64,000 nucleotides of DNA from CAVSXS01 sp963767715 (GCA_963767715.1 CAVYFA010000009.1:496001-560000); one strand, 5' to 3'; positions 27,412 to 37,486 are shown, counted from the stretch's first letter. Notes: generated from the sequence alone by a model not told the origin. Translations and numbers: made by a program.

Positions 27412-29422
27412 CCTTCTGAGGTCAGTTATTCTTCTGGGGGTAAATCAATCGCTCTCGAAGGGCGCATCCTTTTCCTCAAATTCCTGGCCCTCTGTTGAGG
27501 ATCCTAGCAAGGAGCCGAACTGGCTGATACGATCTAATTCAGAATCAATACGAGCATTCGCAGCAGGGGTGTTCACCCCATAAAGCTCGCGAACTAATTG
27601 TTCAACTTTCTCGTCTAAAACAGGGCTGGGTGGCCACCCGCTTGAAATGACTTCGTCAACCATTTCAGCAATCTGATTGTGAAAATAGGTTTGTCGAACA
27701 TCGGTAAAGTCGATATCTCGAATTGGCAGGTCCATAATGGTCTTCTGAGTTATATAGGGAAAACTCTTCCACTCAATATCACCCAGCGCTTTGTAGTAAC
27801 GATAAAGCATCATGCGCGAGTTGAGCACGCCCAGAATATAGCTTAAACGCAACTTTTCATAACGCTCAGGCCGATCAGGACGCAACTTAAAAATAAAAAC
27901 TACCTGGTTTGTATAAGCGCCTGTCCGATCAATCGTAGCGTAGATGCCTCTCCCTGTTTTGCGCACTAACAGTTTCTCACCGTCATATAAGTCAGGTGAC
28001 TTATAATTAATGCCGAGGTTAATCCAATCCTCTACATCCTCCTCTGTATATTTCTGGCCACATTGCTTACAAAGACGAACTTCACCTGGCACAAATGGAG
28101 GCGCCATAAAATCACAAAATGAGCAACGCAGTTTAGGATTACGCATGCTTGGGTTGGGGCAGCGAGGGAATGCCCTAACCTTAGAGGTATCGATGAAGCG
28201 GGTCTCTACGACTTGATAACGATTGATGCCTTCTCCTACTATGATTGGTTGTGCATAATGCGATGTAGGAACGGATGCTATAATTTTTGCGCTTGGAGCA
28301 TTCTCATAGCGAATAACTTGCCCACAGGCCGGATTAATGCATTTGACTTCTTTGTACGTACTGTTCTTCTGTTTATGAGGGATGGGTCGCCAGATACCAC
28401 AGTAAGGACACGCCATCACTAATCCACTTTTAGACAATTCAACCCCGCGACCTGTTAAGGTAACATCCTCCCAGATCATTGCATTAGCATCAATAGCTCG
28501 AATAATCTCCACATCATCATCACTCGCAAAAATATCAAACACTTTCTCCTTATTGTTGTTAAAGCGCGCCTGGGTTATTGATATACCATCTCTACTTAGT
28601 AACTCCTGAATAGAGTTCTCACGTGAAATCTTGAGTAAGGAATCGCGCTCTGCCTTCACAATAATACGGCTGCGTATTTTATGATTCTCGCTTACGCCGC
28701 TGCGGCGCGTAAAAATAAATGCGACTGCAGCGCGAAAGACATCTTCGAATACACCCTCACCAAGCTTGACCAGACTATCTATTTGGTAGTTTTTCAAAAT
28801 CACTTCCCGTAAGGGTGTATGCTGAGAAAGCTGGAGTATACTGTCAGGCACAATATATCCAAACAGATCGCCTTGATGAAGACACTGAGTAACACGCTCT
28901 ATAAACAGATCATAGGAATCATATTGACCTTTCGCCAGGGTAAACGCATCCAAAGAAGCCTTTTTCAGCAAAATATCCGCTCCCCAGGGCGGATTCCCCA
29001 AAGCGATACGTATTTGAGGCTTTGTACCTAAAAGAGCGTCTATGTCAAAAGAGGAGTCTAAAGAATCAGCCACAATAAAGTTCTTTGAAAGATCTGGCAA
29101 CTTTCTTTCTGGCGCCTCATCATCCACCCGCATAAATTCATCCGGTTGAGTACGAAGGAGTAAATGCCACATATTCAACTCTGCTTCTCTCACCGCCTGA
29201 GCATCACGATCAACGCCAAAAATATTATGGAGGAGTATAGAGTCACCTGGACTTATTTCCTTTTGCAGTCCAGACTCAAAAAACATGAGCATGTTGCTTT
29301 TGAATACCTTTTCAAATTCAATATCCAGTAACCTATTCCATTCCCTGTATAGCCTCAAAAGCAAGTTATAAGCGGTTATAAGAAATGGGCCGCTACCGCA
29401 AGCCAGATCAACAACCTTTATA

Positions 29423-29430
29423 GACTTTAA
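29423..29430. repeat. 8-bp target duplication, left (GACTTTAA)
   Basis: GACTTTAA at 29423-29430 and again at 30914-30921, directly abutting the two ends of the IS66-family element; 8 bp is the usual duplication of this family. Confidence 0.9.
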
Positions 29431-30913
29431 GTAACTAACTAGGAGTACTAGAGGCTTGCACAAAGGCGAGCGAGCCAGTAGAGTAGAGGCATGACCCAAG
29501 ACGAAGAACTGGAGCAACTGCGACAAGAGAATGGAGCCCTGCGAGCACAAGTAGCGTGGTTGAGTGAACGCGTCAGCGTGCTGGAAGCCAAGCTGGCCAA
29601 AGATAGCCACAACAGTCACCTGCCGCCCTCCTCGGATCGCTTTCATCGGCAGCCCAAGAGCCTGCGCAAGAAAAGTGGCAAGAAGCCTGGCGGACAGGCT
29701 GGTCATGCCGGAAACACGCTGAAGCTGTCGGAGACACCCGATGTGGTGATTGTGCACGCAGTCGAGCACTGCCAGCACTGTCAGACCGACCTGCGCCAGG
29801 TACAGAGCCTGGCCGTGGAACGCCGTCAGGTGCTGGATCTGCCGCCCAAGCGTGTGGTGGTGATCGAACACCAGGCCCAAGCCAAGTGCTGCCCGGCCTG
29901 TCAGCAGATCAGCAGCGCCCCATTCCCAGCAGACGTGCGAGCGCCGGTGCAGTATGGGGCGGCTCTGGCAGCAGTAGGCGTCTACCTGGTGCAACAGCAA
30001 TTGTTGCCCTATGAACGCGCCAGTGAAGTGATTGAGGACCTGTTGGGACCCAGCATGAGCGCGGGGACGTTGCAAGGGATGGTGCAGCGCTGTGCTGTGC
30101 AGTTGGAACCGATCGAGCAGCAGATCAAGGCCGCCCTCTCGCAGGCGCCGGTGCTGCATCAGGATGAAACGGGCCTCTACGTCGCAGGCCAGCGGCAGTG
30201 GATGCATGTCAGTGCCACTGAGCAACTGACGCACTATGCGGTGCATCCCAAACGCGGCAAAGCGGCGCTGGATGCCATCGGCATTCTGGCGACCTTGCGG
30301 GGGTGAGTGTGCATGATAGCTGGTGTTCGTATTGGCAGTTTGTGTGCCAGCATGCCCTGTGTAACGTACACCTGTTGCGCGAGCTGACCTACCTTTCCGA
30401 AGAGCTGGGGCAAGCCTGGGCCGGGGAGATGATCGAGCTGCTGCTGGATATCAAAGTTGCGGTCTCGCAAGCCCGTGCCCAGGGTCGCACTCAGCTGCAT
30501 CCGGTGGAGGTGGCTGACTGGAAAGCTCGCTATCAAGCCTTGCTCAGCCAAGGCTATCTGGCCAATCCGCCCGATCCCCCACCCGAGATCGCCAAGAAAG
30601 GCCGGCGCAAACAATCGACGGCGCGCAACCTGCTTGACCGTCTTTCCAAGCATCAGCAGGCCGTGCTGCTGTTCCTGGACAACTTCGCGGTGCCTTTCGA
30701 CAATAGCCTCGCCGAGCGCGATTTGCGCATGGTCAAGGTGCAGCAAAAGATCTCCGGCTGTTTCCGCTCCCCTGCTGGCGCCGTGGCTTTCTGCCGCATC
30801 CGAGGCTATCTCTCGACCTTGCGCAAGCAAGGCATGGCGGTGCTGACTGCCCTGGAACAAGCCTTGGTCGGCCATCCGGTTTCCCCTGCTTTCTAGTCCA
30901 CCAGAATAGTTAC
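29431..30913 (+). mobile_element. IS66-family insertion sequence (ISBst12-like, tnpC only), 1,483 bp
   Basis: Bounded by the GACTTTAA duplications. Ends are inverted: GTAACTAACTAGG... at left and, read from the right, GTAACTATTCTGG..., sharing GTAACTA and an inner ACTAGA; the GTAA start is typical of IS66. It holds a single transposase gene in two frames and no tnpA/tnpB. Unlike the surrounding island it is GC-rich. Target: the restriction-methylase gene. Confidence 0.93.
29491..30896 (+). CDS. IS66-family transposase (TnpC), two overlapping frames
   Basis: DDE transposase. First frame (29491-30306): coiled N-terminus EELEQLRQENGALRAQVAWLSERVSVLEAKLAKDSHNSHLPPSSD, basic KSLRKKSGKKPGGQAGHAG, zinc ribbon CQHCQTDL...CCPACQ, then the catalytic core LHQDETGLYVAG. 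Second frame (30303-30896): HALCNVHLLRELTYL, and LDNFAVPFDNSLAERDLRMVKVQQKISGCFRS with the distal catalytic Glu. The junction reads LRG then VSVHDSW: the stop TGA overlaps GTG as GTGA after a run of five G. Either a -1 slip (GGGGG) lets both parts be fused, or one base is wrong. Normally IS66 TnpC is one frame of about 470 residues, matching the sum here. Confidence 0.9.
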
Positions 30914-30921
30914 GACTTTAA
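30914..30921. repeat. 8-bp target duplication, right (GACTTTAA)
   Basis: Identical to 29423-29430; see that entry. Confidence 0.9.
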
Positions 30922-32437
30922 TTTATTGATGACTAGCTGTGCTTCATTGTATCTTCCACCTTCCAAATGGTTTCTGGCCGTCTCAAATATCTGGTCGGCC
31001 AGATGGCCTAGCGTACCTTCAACGAGAAAAGTTACAACATAGGTAGGGGTATAATAGGCGCCTTCTTGTTGCCTGAGAGTCTGATCAGTACGGATAACTA
31101 TATGATTTCCTTCTTGAACCAAGTTATGAGCTAAAAACTGCTCGTAGACCTTACCGATAATATCTTGATTCAATGTATGGAAATCATAGTTGTAAGGAGT
31201 GCTGAGAGCAAAGCGCTGTTGTCCAGTCTGAAGACCCACAAGCTGGCGCAATTCCTGATCCTTATCAGGCCAGTATACATCGGGGTCAACCAGAGGGCGG
31301 ATATACTTATTCGGTATTGTAATTGTAGTAACGGTATGACCTAGTACTTCGCTTAATTGATTACAAACCTCTTCTATAAGTGCATTTTTGAACAAATCGG
31401 TGTTGAGATCAAGCTCGATATCCATAAAAGTGCGCATAAGCTGATGATCGAAGAAGCGAAATCTATCGGAGTTGCGGACATCACGCTTCCAGTTTTCGTA
31501 CTGCCGAACCAGAGAATAGTATGGATGAAGCCCATATGTTTCTAGCACACGAATGAAGATAATCCTATTGAGTATCTGCTGAGAAAGAGCTTTGATATGC
31601 TCTATCGTTAAATTAGGTTGAGATTGCTTGAGGCCATTGGCCAGTAATAACCGCCACAATTTAAGGTCGTTTAAGAATGACTTCCCTAGAGGAACATGGC
31701 GTTTCTCATAGTAGACGCTGGTAATTTGATCGTTGCTCAATTGCTCGCGATTAAGCAATCGATAAAGTAGAGAGGCGTTATCGACATAACGGTCATAGGT
31801 TAGTTGAAAAAAAGGTTCGTAATCGGCAATGTTGAGGATATACATTTCACGAAAGTTTGTGAGAACTATCCATCGGACGGGGTCTTCTGTTCTTAAAGAC
31901 AATTGATAATCATGTAAATAACCCCGTATCTGCTTCTGGTATTTCTTCCATAACCCTTCTTCGAGTAGTGATTTCGCTTCAAATAACGCAAGGCCTTTAC
32001 GATCATCCGGACTTTTCTTCAGAGCGTAGTCGACCCATATAAGCTGACCAGTACCAGAACGACGCATTGAAGCTTCTGGTGTGCGGTGATCCTCATCATA
32101 GCCGAGGGCATCAAGTAGAGGAGCTACCAATTTTGCCTTTGTCGTATCCTCCGGCTTACCGCGACCTGCTTTACCTGGTGGAAAGCGCCTTAGCTCTCCC
32201 TCTACTTCTGGCAGCTTTTTTACCAGTCTCTCTAACTCTACTTTGAACTCATCAAGACTTGACATTGAACTCTTCTTTACCAGTGCGCTGGTATCTGATC
32301 ACACCTGTTCCTGAATACATTGTACTATTCCAGACTTCCACTACCAAAAGGAAGATGTGATGTTTATCTTAAAGGCTGATTTAGTATACTACCCTAGTTT
32401 CGCCATCTTAACAAGAACATCACAATAAGTCAACAAC

Positions 32438-32650
32438 TTAACGACATGCGCCGAGCCACATCAAAAGCCGCTCGACGAGAACACGTGCCAACTCATATAA
32501 AAATGTTACCGAACTATGTCCCAACAACTCGGACACCACCTTTAAGTCGATCTTCGCCGCAAGCAAAAAATTGTAGCTAGACTGTAGTGCAGATCGTGAA
32601 ATCGTACATCCGGCAACTCCGCCTCTTTCAGCAGCTTCGGTTACAACACG
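32438..32650 (-). pseudogene. Tyrosine recombinase 3' remnant (dead)
   Basis: Translating the minus strand gives KLLKEAELPDVRFHDLHYSLAT and, after a frame change, AAKIDLKVVSELLGHSSVTF, which is the C-terminal part of a phage-type integrase. It matches 34567-34760 at both protein and DNA level, but the catalytic HxLR is HDLHYS (Arg lost) and the region around the nucleophile Tyr is scrambled. Nothing else codes between 32266 and 32742. Confidence 0.75.
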
Positions 32651-32742
32651 AAGAATTCCCACTCGATCCCTCCACAGGCGCAGTAAGGCACTCCACACCG
32701 AGAGATAACACCCGCTTTTACAGCGAAGTTGACAGCGATAGC

Positions 32743-34389
32743 CTAATCAAAAGACTCATCAGCGAGAGGAAGCCAATTCTCATACTCTTTGATAAGCCGT
32801 TTATCGCCGCCAGAAACAAACTTTAAGCGCAAGTCACCACATAAGCCTTGATCTAGGAAAGCCTTGACCTCTACTTCGTTTGCCAACTTTGCCTGAAAAG
32901 TATATTTAACTGGTCCCAGGGGATATTCACCACCAAATATATTGAGCTGCTCTTCCTGCCAAGAGATAAAAGTACCAATACTACTACCTTCAAACGGCCG
33001 CAGTACTTGAAAGACTTCTTCCCTATTGTCATCGGTAACAGTAATAGAGCAACTCGACTCTTCACAATGAAGAGTAAGCTTGCCAGTGCGGAACAAGACG
33101 CGCAACATATCGACATTTTGATATTCTTCAGCTGTCAGTTCCCGATCAGGGAAAAAGACAAGCCGACCCGACTTGATCTGCAATGCTTCCAGGGCTTCAA
33201 GCGACGCCATAGCAACTCTATCCGGCACATCGCACGCTCCAATATCACTTCTGCTTGAACCACAAGGGAACCCTGCACTCAAATTCGTGAAGCGAACAGT
33301 ATGAGGCTTACTCAAACACCGTAAGAGCCGCATCTGCATGAGTAACTCGTGGACGTTAAGGGACCACCCCTGCACCAAGGACAAATGGAAGCTGCCAACA
33401 GTGCTATCACTACGAAGCACCATCTCAATTTCAACTTGAATCGGTTGACCCTGGTTAGTCAGCATAGCCTCCTTCGTACCAGCTCGAATGCAAGTGAGAT
33501 GGATATAAGGGAGTTCAAAGCGATCCCCATCATTACAGAAAATCTCGCACCTCAGCAAAAGCGGCTGCGAATTAGGGATTGAACCGAGTTCGAGATAGCC
33601 ATCCTTCATAACAGCAGGATAAACATGCTGGAGAAAATCTGAGTATTCCAGACTTTTAATATAAGCAGATGGGATTTTCACGGGAGATCCGGTTCGGAAA
33701 AAACGCTCCACCGCATCTTGAAGTTCTCGTCCGTCTGGTGTATCAACAGGGATAGAGAAAACAGATTTAATTTCAAGAGGCTTCTCCAGAGATGCGCCGG
33801 GGAACTTCTCTGCAAGCGTGTGCCGTATCACATTACCGCTAATCAGAGCATCGAGGCGATAGTGCGAATCCAAGGTGTTATAATCTTGCTGTACCTCTTC
33901 CAGTTTCTGAAGGGTAGCCTGAAATCGAAGATGTTTCTCAACGAGTTCCCAAAGTGTATCTATGCCAACAAACAGGACATTTCCTTTGTAAACGCTGAGA
34001 CCCAAAGCCGACTTAAGAGCATCGACAGCATTCTTCTCAATCTTCTTATTGGAAACAACCCAACATTCATGCACATCTTGATCGTCCCCAGTGATAGGGT
34101 CTACAAATGGTCTGGCAAAGCATTGCTGAACTTGTCCACGCACCTCACCAGCCGTTCCCTTATCAACATTAATTCTACCTGAGAGAGGCTTCGCTTTCAC
34201 AACTAGGGCTAAATTAGCGCGGTTATTCAGCTTTCCCAACTCCCAGCAGACGATATCTTTACCCTTCTCATTATCACCTCCGTGATACTTATACACATCT
34301 CGATAACCCATTACTCGCAAAAGAGGAATAAGAACCGAGTCTCTTAGTTCATCCTCTTTCATCTGCCCTACTTGTTTTTTCGTAAACAT
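32743..34389 (-). CDS. Large protein with N-terminal restriction-endonuclease-like fold
   Basis: A 548-residue cytosolic protein. N-terminal region (about 10-180): VLIPLLRVMGYRDVYKYHGGDNEKGKDIVCWE...ANLALVVKAKPLSG, which follows the Mrr/PD-(D/E)xK pattern G-x-D-I-V ... hydrophobic strand ending K-x-K; then HECWVVSNKKIEKNAVDAL as in other such domains. The last motif is KAK, not E/Q-x-K, so the catalytic acidic or Gln residue is not evident and the domain may only bind DNA or be a variant. The rest (about 200-548) is unrecognised and partly beta-rich. ATG 34389 follows GAAGGAAATATCTT. Its position next to the restriction-methylase, between two integrase remnants and in AT-rich DNA, suggests a defence role (inference). 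Confidence 0.75.
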   Translation of the reverse strand: MFTKKQVGQMKEDELRDSVLIPLLRVMGYRDVYKYHGGDNEKGKDIVCWELGKLNNRANLALVVKAKPLSGRINVDKGTAGEVRGQVQQCFARPFVDPITGDDQDVHECWVVSNKKIEKNAVDALKSALGLSVYKGNVLFVGIDTLWELVEKHLRFQATLQKLEEVQQDYNTLDSHYRLDALISGNVIRHTLAEKFPGASLEKPLEIKSVFSIPVDTPDGRELQDAVERFFRTGSPVKIPSAYIKSLEYSDFLQHVYPAVMKDGYLELGSIPNSQPLLLRCEIFCNDGDRFELPYIHLTCIRAGTKEAMLTNQGQPIQVEIEMVLRSDSTVGSFHLSLVQGWSLNVHELLMQMRLLRCLSKPHTVRFTNLSAGFPCGSSRSDIGACDVPDRVAMASLEALEALQIKSGRLVFFPDRELTAEEYQNVDMLRVLFRTGKLTLHCEESSCSITVTDDNREEVFQVLRPFEGSSIGTFISWQEEQLNIFGGEYPLGPVKYTFQAKLANEVEVKAFLDQGLCGDLRLKFVSGGDKRLIKEYENWLPLADESFD

Positions 34390-34426
34390 AAGATATTTCC
34401 TTCGCAGTTCTATCCTTCAAATGCAG

Positions 34427-34450
34427 GAAGGCGCTTCTCGTAGCGCCTTC
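34427..34450. terminator. Hairpin GAAGGCGC-loop-GCGCCTTC between integrase remnant and nuclease-like gene
   Basis: Perfect 8-bp stem with an 8-base loop. It lies upstream of the nuclease-like gene (starting 34389, minus) and downstream of the integrase remnant, so it could insulate the two; no T-run follows. Confidence 0.35.
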
Positions 34451-34566
34451 TAGCAATCGTGCAGGCATTATATCATAAATTTCATGTTTATAAAGAGCAA
34501 AGACAAAATTAAGAGCAAAAAAGTACCGCTCGAGATTTCAAAATAATATCAATCACGAGCTTCCAA

Positions 34567-34947
34567 TTATGAACGTTTGAAGAGATCATCCATCTTGCGA
34601 ACATTCTCTTGTTGCTGCTCTGCTAGGACATGTGCATAGATATCCGCTGTAATCGCAACCGAGCTATGCCCGAGTAGTTCCGATACCACCTTTAAGTCTA
34701 TCTTTGCCGCGCGCAAATTCGTAGCTGTGCTATGCCGAAGATCATGAAACCGCACTTCTGGCAAGATTGCCTCTTTCAGCAGCTTCTTAAATAAATGATG
34801 CACATGGTCAGGATTGAAGAAACCACCATAAACACTAGAGAAGATAAGCCCCTGCTCGTGCCATTTATCACATGCGTTACGACGAGAGCATAGAAAAGCG
34901 TGTAGATAATATGATATAATCCTACTTACAGGGTAGGATATATGCAA
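34567..34947 (-). pseudogene. Tyrosine recombinase/integrase C-terminal fragment
   Basis: C-terminal part of a phage-type integrase: LIFSSVYGGFFNPDHVHHLFKKLLKEAILPEVRFHDLRHSTATNLRAAKIDLKVVSELLGHSSVAITADIYAHVLAEQQQEN. The HxLR (HDLRHS), the LLGHSS His and the nucleophile Tyr (DIYAH) are present, but the N-terminal core-binding and first catalytic Arg are missing: upstream bases encode only MHISYPVSRIISYYLHAFLC. So it is truncated, as in decayed genomic islands. A second, more decayed copy lies at 32438-32650; together they bracket the 548-residue gene. Confidence 0.85.
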
Positions 34948-35000
34948 TGTAACGACAGCCGTCCGAGTAGTGCCACAATCCCCAGAAAGGACAGCGAGAC

Positions 35001-35435
35001 GTGACAGATATTCGCAGAGATGAAGATGACCAGGCTGGCGGCAACCTGGCCGTCAGCGAGCGGCGGGAAGGCCTATCTGGGGCCAGCAAGCGCACGATCA
35101 TGCGCTGCTCCATCTGCCGCAGGCGCGCGTGGATGAATGCTACCCACATAGAAGAGCCGCCCGGCGTGCCCGAACCGCGCATGAACTGGACGCTGTGCAA
35201 ACGCTGCCACGCTGCTCTGCTCGTAGAAATGGAGCGCTCGCCCGTGCTCTCACCCCTGCGACTGCGCATCGCCATGGGCATCGTGGCGGCTGACCGCTCA
35301 CCCGACGCGTACGCGCCAACGCGGGCGACCATGACGGATCGCTCCTGGATTGTGATAATGGGCTGGGGCTTTGCTATCGCGATGGTGCTGCACCTGATCC
35401 TGATCGTCGCGCTGGCCTATAGCGCCGGGCATTAG
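35001..35435 (+). CDS. Zinc-knuckle protein with C-terminal membrane anchor
   Basis: A 144-residue protein. A Cys4 knuckle (MRCSICRRRAW...LCKRCHAAL, about 34-70) is followed by a helical segment and one C-terminal transmembrane helix (about 118-140, WIVIMGWGFAIAMVLHLILIVALAYS), so it is tail-anchored with the zinc part inside the cell. GTG 35001 follows AGAAAGGACAGCGAGAC. No family recognised; plausible as a small membrane-linked DNA/RNA- or protein-binding factor. Alone between the integrase remnant and two repeat copies. Confidence 0.7.
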   Translation: MTDIRRDEDDQAGGNLAVSERREGLSGASKRTIMRCSICRRRAWMNATHIEEPPGVPEPRMNWTLCKRCHAALLVEMERSPVLSPLRLRIAMGIVAADRSPDAYAPTRATMTDRSWIVIMGWGFAIAMVLHLILIVALAYSAGH

Positions 35436-35444
35436 AAACGTTGA

Positions 35445-35549
35445 CTGGCCGATAAATCGGCGATGGGCGCGGTAAACCGGCCCCTACTTTTGCCGGATGG
35501 GCTGCTGTGGCCGATAAATCGGCGATGGGCGCGGTAAACCGGCCCCTAC
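35445..35549. repeat. Two tandem copies of dispersed repeat family A
   Basis: TGGCCGATAAATCGGCGATG GGCGCGGTAAACCGGCCCCTAC occurs twice (35445-35488 and 35508-35549). Sits between the two convergent genes and touches the stop of the minus-strand gene. Confidence 0.85.
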
Positions 35550-37486
35550 GGCACTTTCGTCTCTTCTACCTCCTCCGGCGTCAATTGTTCGAGCGGACCC
35601 GACTCGGATTGATACATGGCGCGAATCTCGTTTTCAAAGAGGCGGCGCAGAATGGCGACGGTGCAGGCGTAGGTTGAGTCCATACCGAAGTAGGAGAGGC
35701 TGCCGGCGCCCAGGTTTTTGCCGCGCGTGTAGGGTGTATCCGAGCCGTAGTGCAGAATGCCCAGTTCGTAGGGCAAGCGCGCGAAGTTGATGTTTTCGCC
35801 GACCGGGTAGCGCGTCAGGTATTGATCCTCGTAAATGGCGTTCAGGTATGGGCCGCTCTCCATCTCGATGACGGTGTAGTTGGCGCGGTAGTAGAAATCG
35901 TAGTACTGGCGATTTTGCAGGTAGGTGCCTTTGCCCGAAACGGCCTTCTGGTTGTCCAGCACCGATCCATAGATCAGGTAGGGCTGCACATCCTGGGCGG
36001 TGAAGCAGTTGTCGAGCCAGTAGGCATTCTGGCTGTGTTCGTCGAGAACCACGTTGGAGATCATCACATCGCCGATGCTGCCGTTCAGCGTGGCGGCTTT
36101 GCCCAGGATAAAGATGCCCCGGACATTGGTAAGGTTCTCCATGATTTCGCGCATCATGCGGTAGGCGGCCATGCCGAGCGGGTAGTCGATGTTGAGGATG
36201 ATGGCCTCGCTTCTGGCAAGTTTGTCCATACCTGGCATGCGGCAGCGTGGATCAATCTCCATCTGGCGCAATTTGGCCAGCTCGATAATCTGCGCGTCGA
36301 TCTCCAGGCCGTGCCGCGCGGTGACGTGCCAGATGCCGTGATCCTCTTCCTCCTGGCTGCGCACCTTCGCAAACGCTTTGCCCGCGGGCGTATGCATCCA
36401 GGAACGGGCCGCGAAGTACAGGAAATTTTGCCAGTTGCCGGGGACGGTGCCCTGCTGCAACTTACGGCATTCGTCGGCCAGGTACGGATCTTCGCCGCTC
36501 AGTGCAAACCTGGTCAGTTCGGCGTCGCGGCGCAGGATCGAACCCGACATCAGATTCACCATGCTATGCGTATTGCTCGAGACGAAGTAGACGGGCCGGT
36601 CTTGCAGGCCGAGCGTGTTCAACAGTTGCTCGACCGGCGCCCACCATTGACGCGTGGCGCGCACATATCCGACGTGCGAGCCGCCCAGGAAGCGCAGCCC
36701 GAAGCTCTTGCGCTGCTTGCCGATGCGCAGCAGGTTTTCCCATAAGCGATCTCCCCAGATCACTTCCAGGCGCTCCCAGTCATCGACGGCGATTTGCACG
36801 CGCTCGCGCAGCACTTTGCTGATCTCGGTGAAGACTGGAGATGTACGATCCATGCGCGTTTCCAGCAACTGCATGGTGGTCGGATCAGCATTGAGCAGGT
36901 AGTAGATCTTGTTCCATTCGATCTGGAAGGCGACCAGGATAGGCACGATATCATCGGTATCGCTGACGCTGGCAACGTAGACGGCCAGGGTCTGCTTGCC
37001 GTCATAAAACCATTTGCGCCGCCGCGCCGAGGCCGTCACCGCTTCCCAACTATCTACCTGGTATCCCTGTTGCAGGAAGACGTTTTCGGATTGGCCCAGC
37101 AGCACCAGGTCACACGCGATAATCGCAGAGGGCAGGCGCAGCACGCTGTAGATGAACGCGGACATATCGGGATAAGGCGAGCGCGCGTCGGGATGCAGGC
37201 TTGAATCGATGTTATAATGCGCCTGCACCAGCGCTTTCAGACTGATTTCACCCGAACTGCGCAGCAACGTGTTGTAGGTGCGTATGTACAGCTCAACATC
37301 GCGCTTGCCCGCCTCATGGGTCTGCGCGCCTTCGGTGAATGGGCTGCTCAAATGCTGCGACGGCGATCCTTGCATAAACTCTTCCTGCGCGCTGTTGTAC
37401 TCGCCGTCGTTGAGCCGGCCTGGCTGGTACATATCATCCAGGGGGTCAGGGGTATGGTTTTCTGGTTGTTTGTTCTTACGTGGCAT
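35546..37486 (-). CDS. Large hypothetical protein with nucleoside-phosphorylase-like C-terminus (DUF6909-like)
   Basis: A 646-residue cytosolic protein. About 60 polar residues, then a long alpha/beta region (ELYIRTYNTLLRSSGEISLKALVQAHYNI...YVSSNTHSMVNLMSGSILRRD). The C-terminal part has RGIFILGKAATLNGSIGDVMISNVVLDEHSQNAYWLDNCF and NYTVIEMESGPYLNAIYE; the GDV(M)IS and EMESG patterns recall the phosphate- and ribose-binding parts of nucleoside phosphorylases. I recall the DUF6909 family as similar but cannot confirm. Start ATG 37486 (MPRKNKQPENHT) follows GAGCAAG. The role could be nucleotide or NAD-related metabolism; no partner gene nearby. Confidence 0.65.
   Translation of the reverse strand: MPRKNKQPENHTPDPLDDMYQPGRLNDGEYNSAQEEFMQGSPSQHLSSPFTEGAQTHEAGKRDVELYIRTYNTLLRSSGEISLKALVQAHYNIDSSLHPDARSPYPDMSAFIYSVLRLPSAIIACDLVLLGQSENVFLQQGYQVDSWEAVTASARRRKWFYDGKQTLAVYVASVSDTDDIVPILVAFQIEWNKIYYLLNADPTTMQLLETRMDRTSPVFTEISKVLRERVQIAVDDWERLEVIWGDRLWENLLRIGKQRKSFGLRFLGGSHVGYVRATRQWWAPVEQLLNTLGLQDRPVYFVSSNTHSMVNLMSGSILRRDAELTRFALSGEDPYLADECRKLQQGTVPGNWQNFLYFAARSWMHTPAGKAFAKVRSQEEEDHGIWHVTARHGLEIDAQIIELAKLRQMEIDPRCRMPGMDKLARSEAIILNIDYPLGMAAYRMMREIMENLTNVRGIFILGKAATLNGSIGDVMISNVVLDEHSQNAYWLDNCFTAQDVQPYLIYGSVLDNQKAVSGKGTYLQNRQYYDFYYRANYTVIEMESGPYLNAIYEDQYLTRYPVGENINFARLPYELGILHYGSDTPYTRGKNLGAGSLSYFGMDSTYACTVAILRRLFENEIRAMYQSESGPLEQLTPEEVEETKVP

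Larger units (their letters stand above)
27445..32265 (-). pseudogene. Type IIG-like restriction-methylase (Eco57I class), interrupted by an IS66-family element
   Basis: Coding parts are 30922-32265 and 27445-29430; skipping the element and one 8-bp duplication leaves 3,330 bases, an unbroken frame of 1,109 codons. N-terminal region: a PD-(D/E)xK-like nuclease (LIWVDYALKK...LALFEAKSL), then a helical part. N6-adenine methyltransferase core: motif I VVDLACGSGPFL, motif IV ALGNPPW. C-terminal part: two Cys4 zinc-binding knuckles (MACPYCG..CINPACG; RCSFCDF...LCKQCG) and a TaqI-like target-recognition region with NSRMMLYRYYKALG. Known of the family: one polypeptide methylates adenine and cuts. 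The insertion separates NK from LKSIKVVDL, just before motif I, so nuclease and methyltransferase parts are split and the enzyme is presumably off. DNA is clearly AT-richer than the genes to the left. ATG 32265 follows AAAGAAGAGTTCA. Confidence 0.9.

Noticed and set aside
29431..30246. Minus-strand open frame extending the methylase gene through the insertion sequence
   Set aside because: The extension is antisense to the IS66 transposase; true N-terminal coding lies at 30922-32265.
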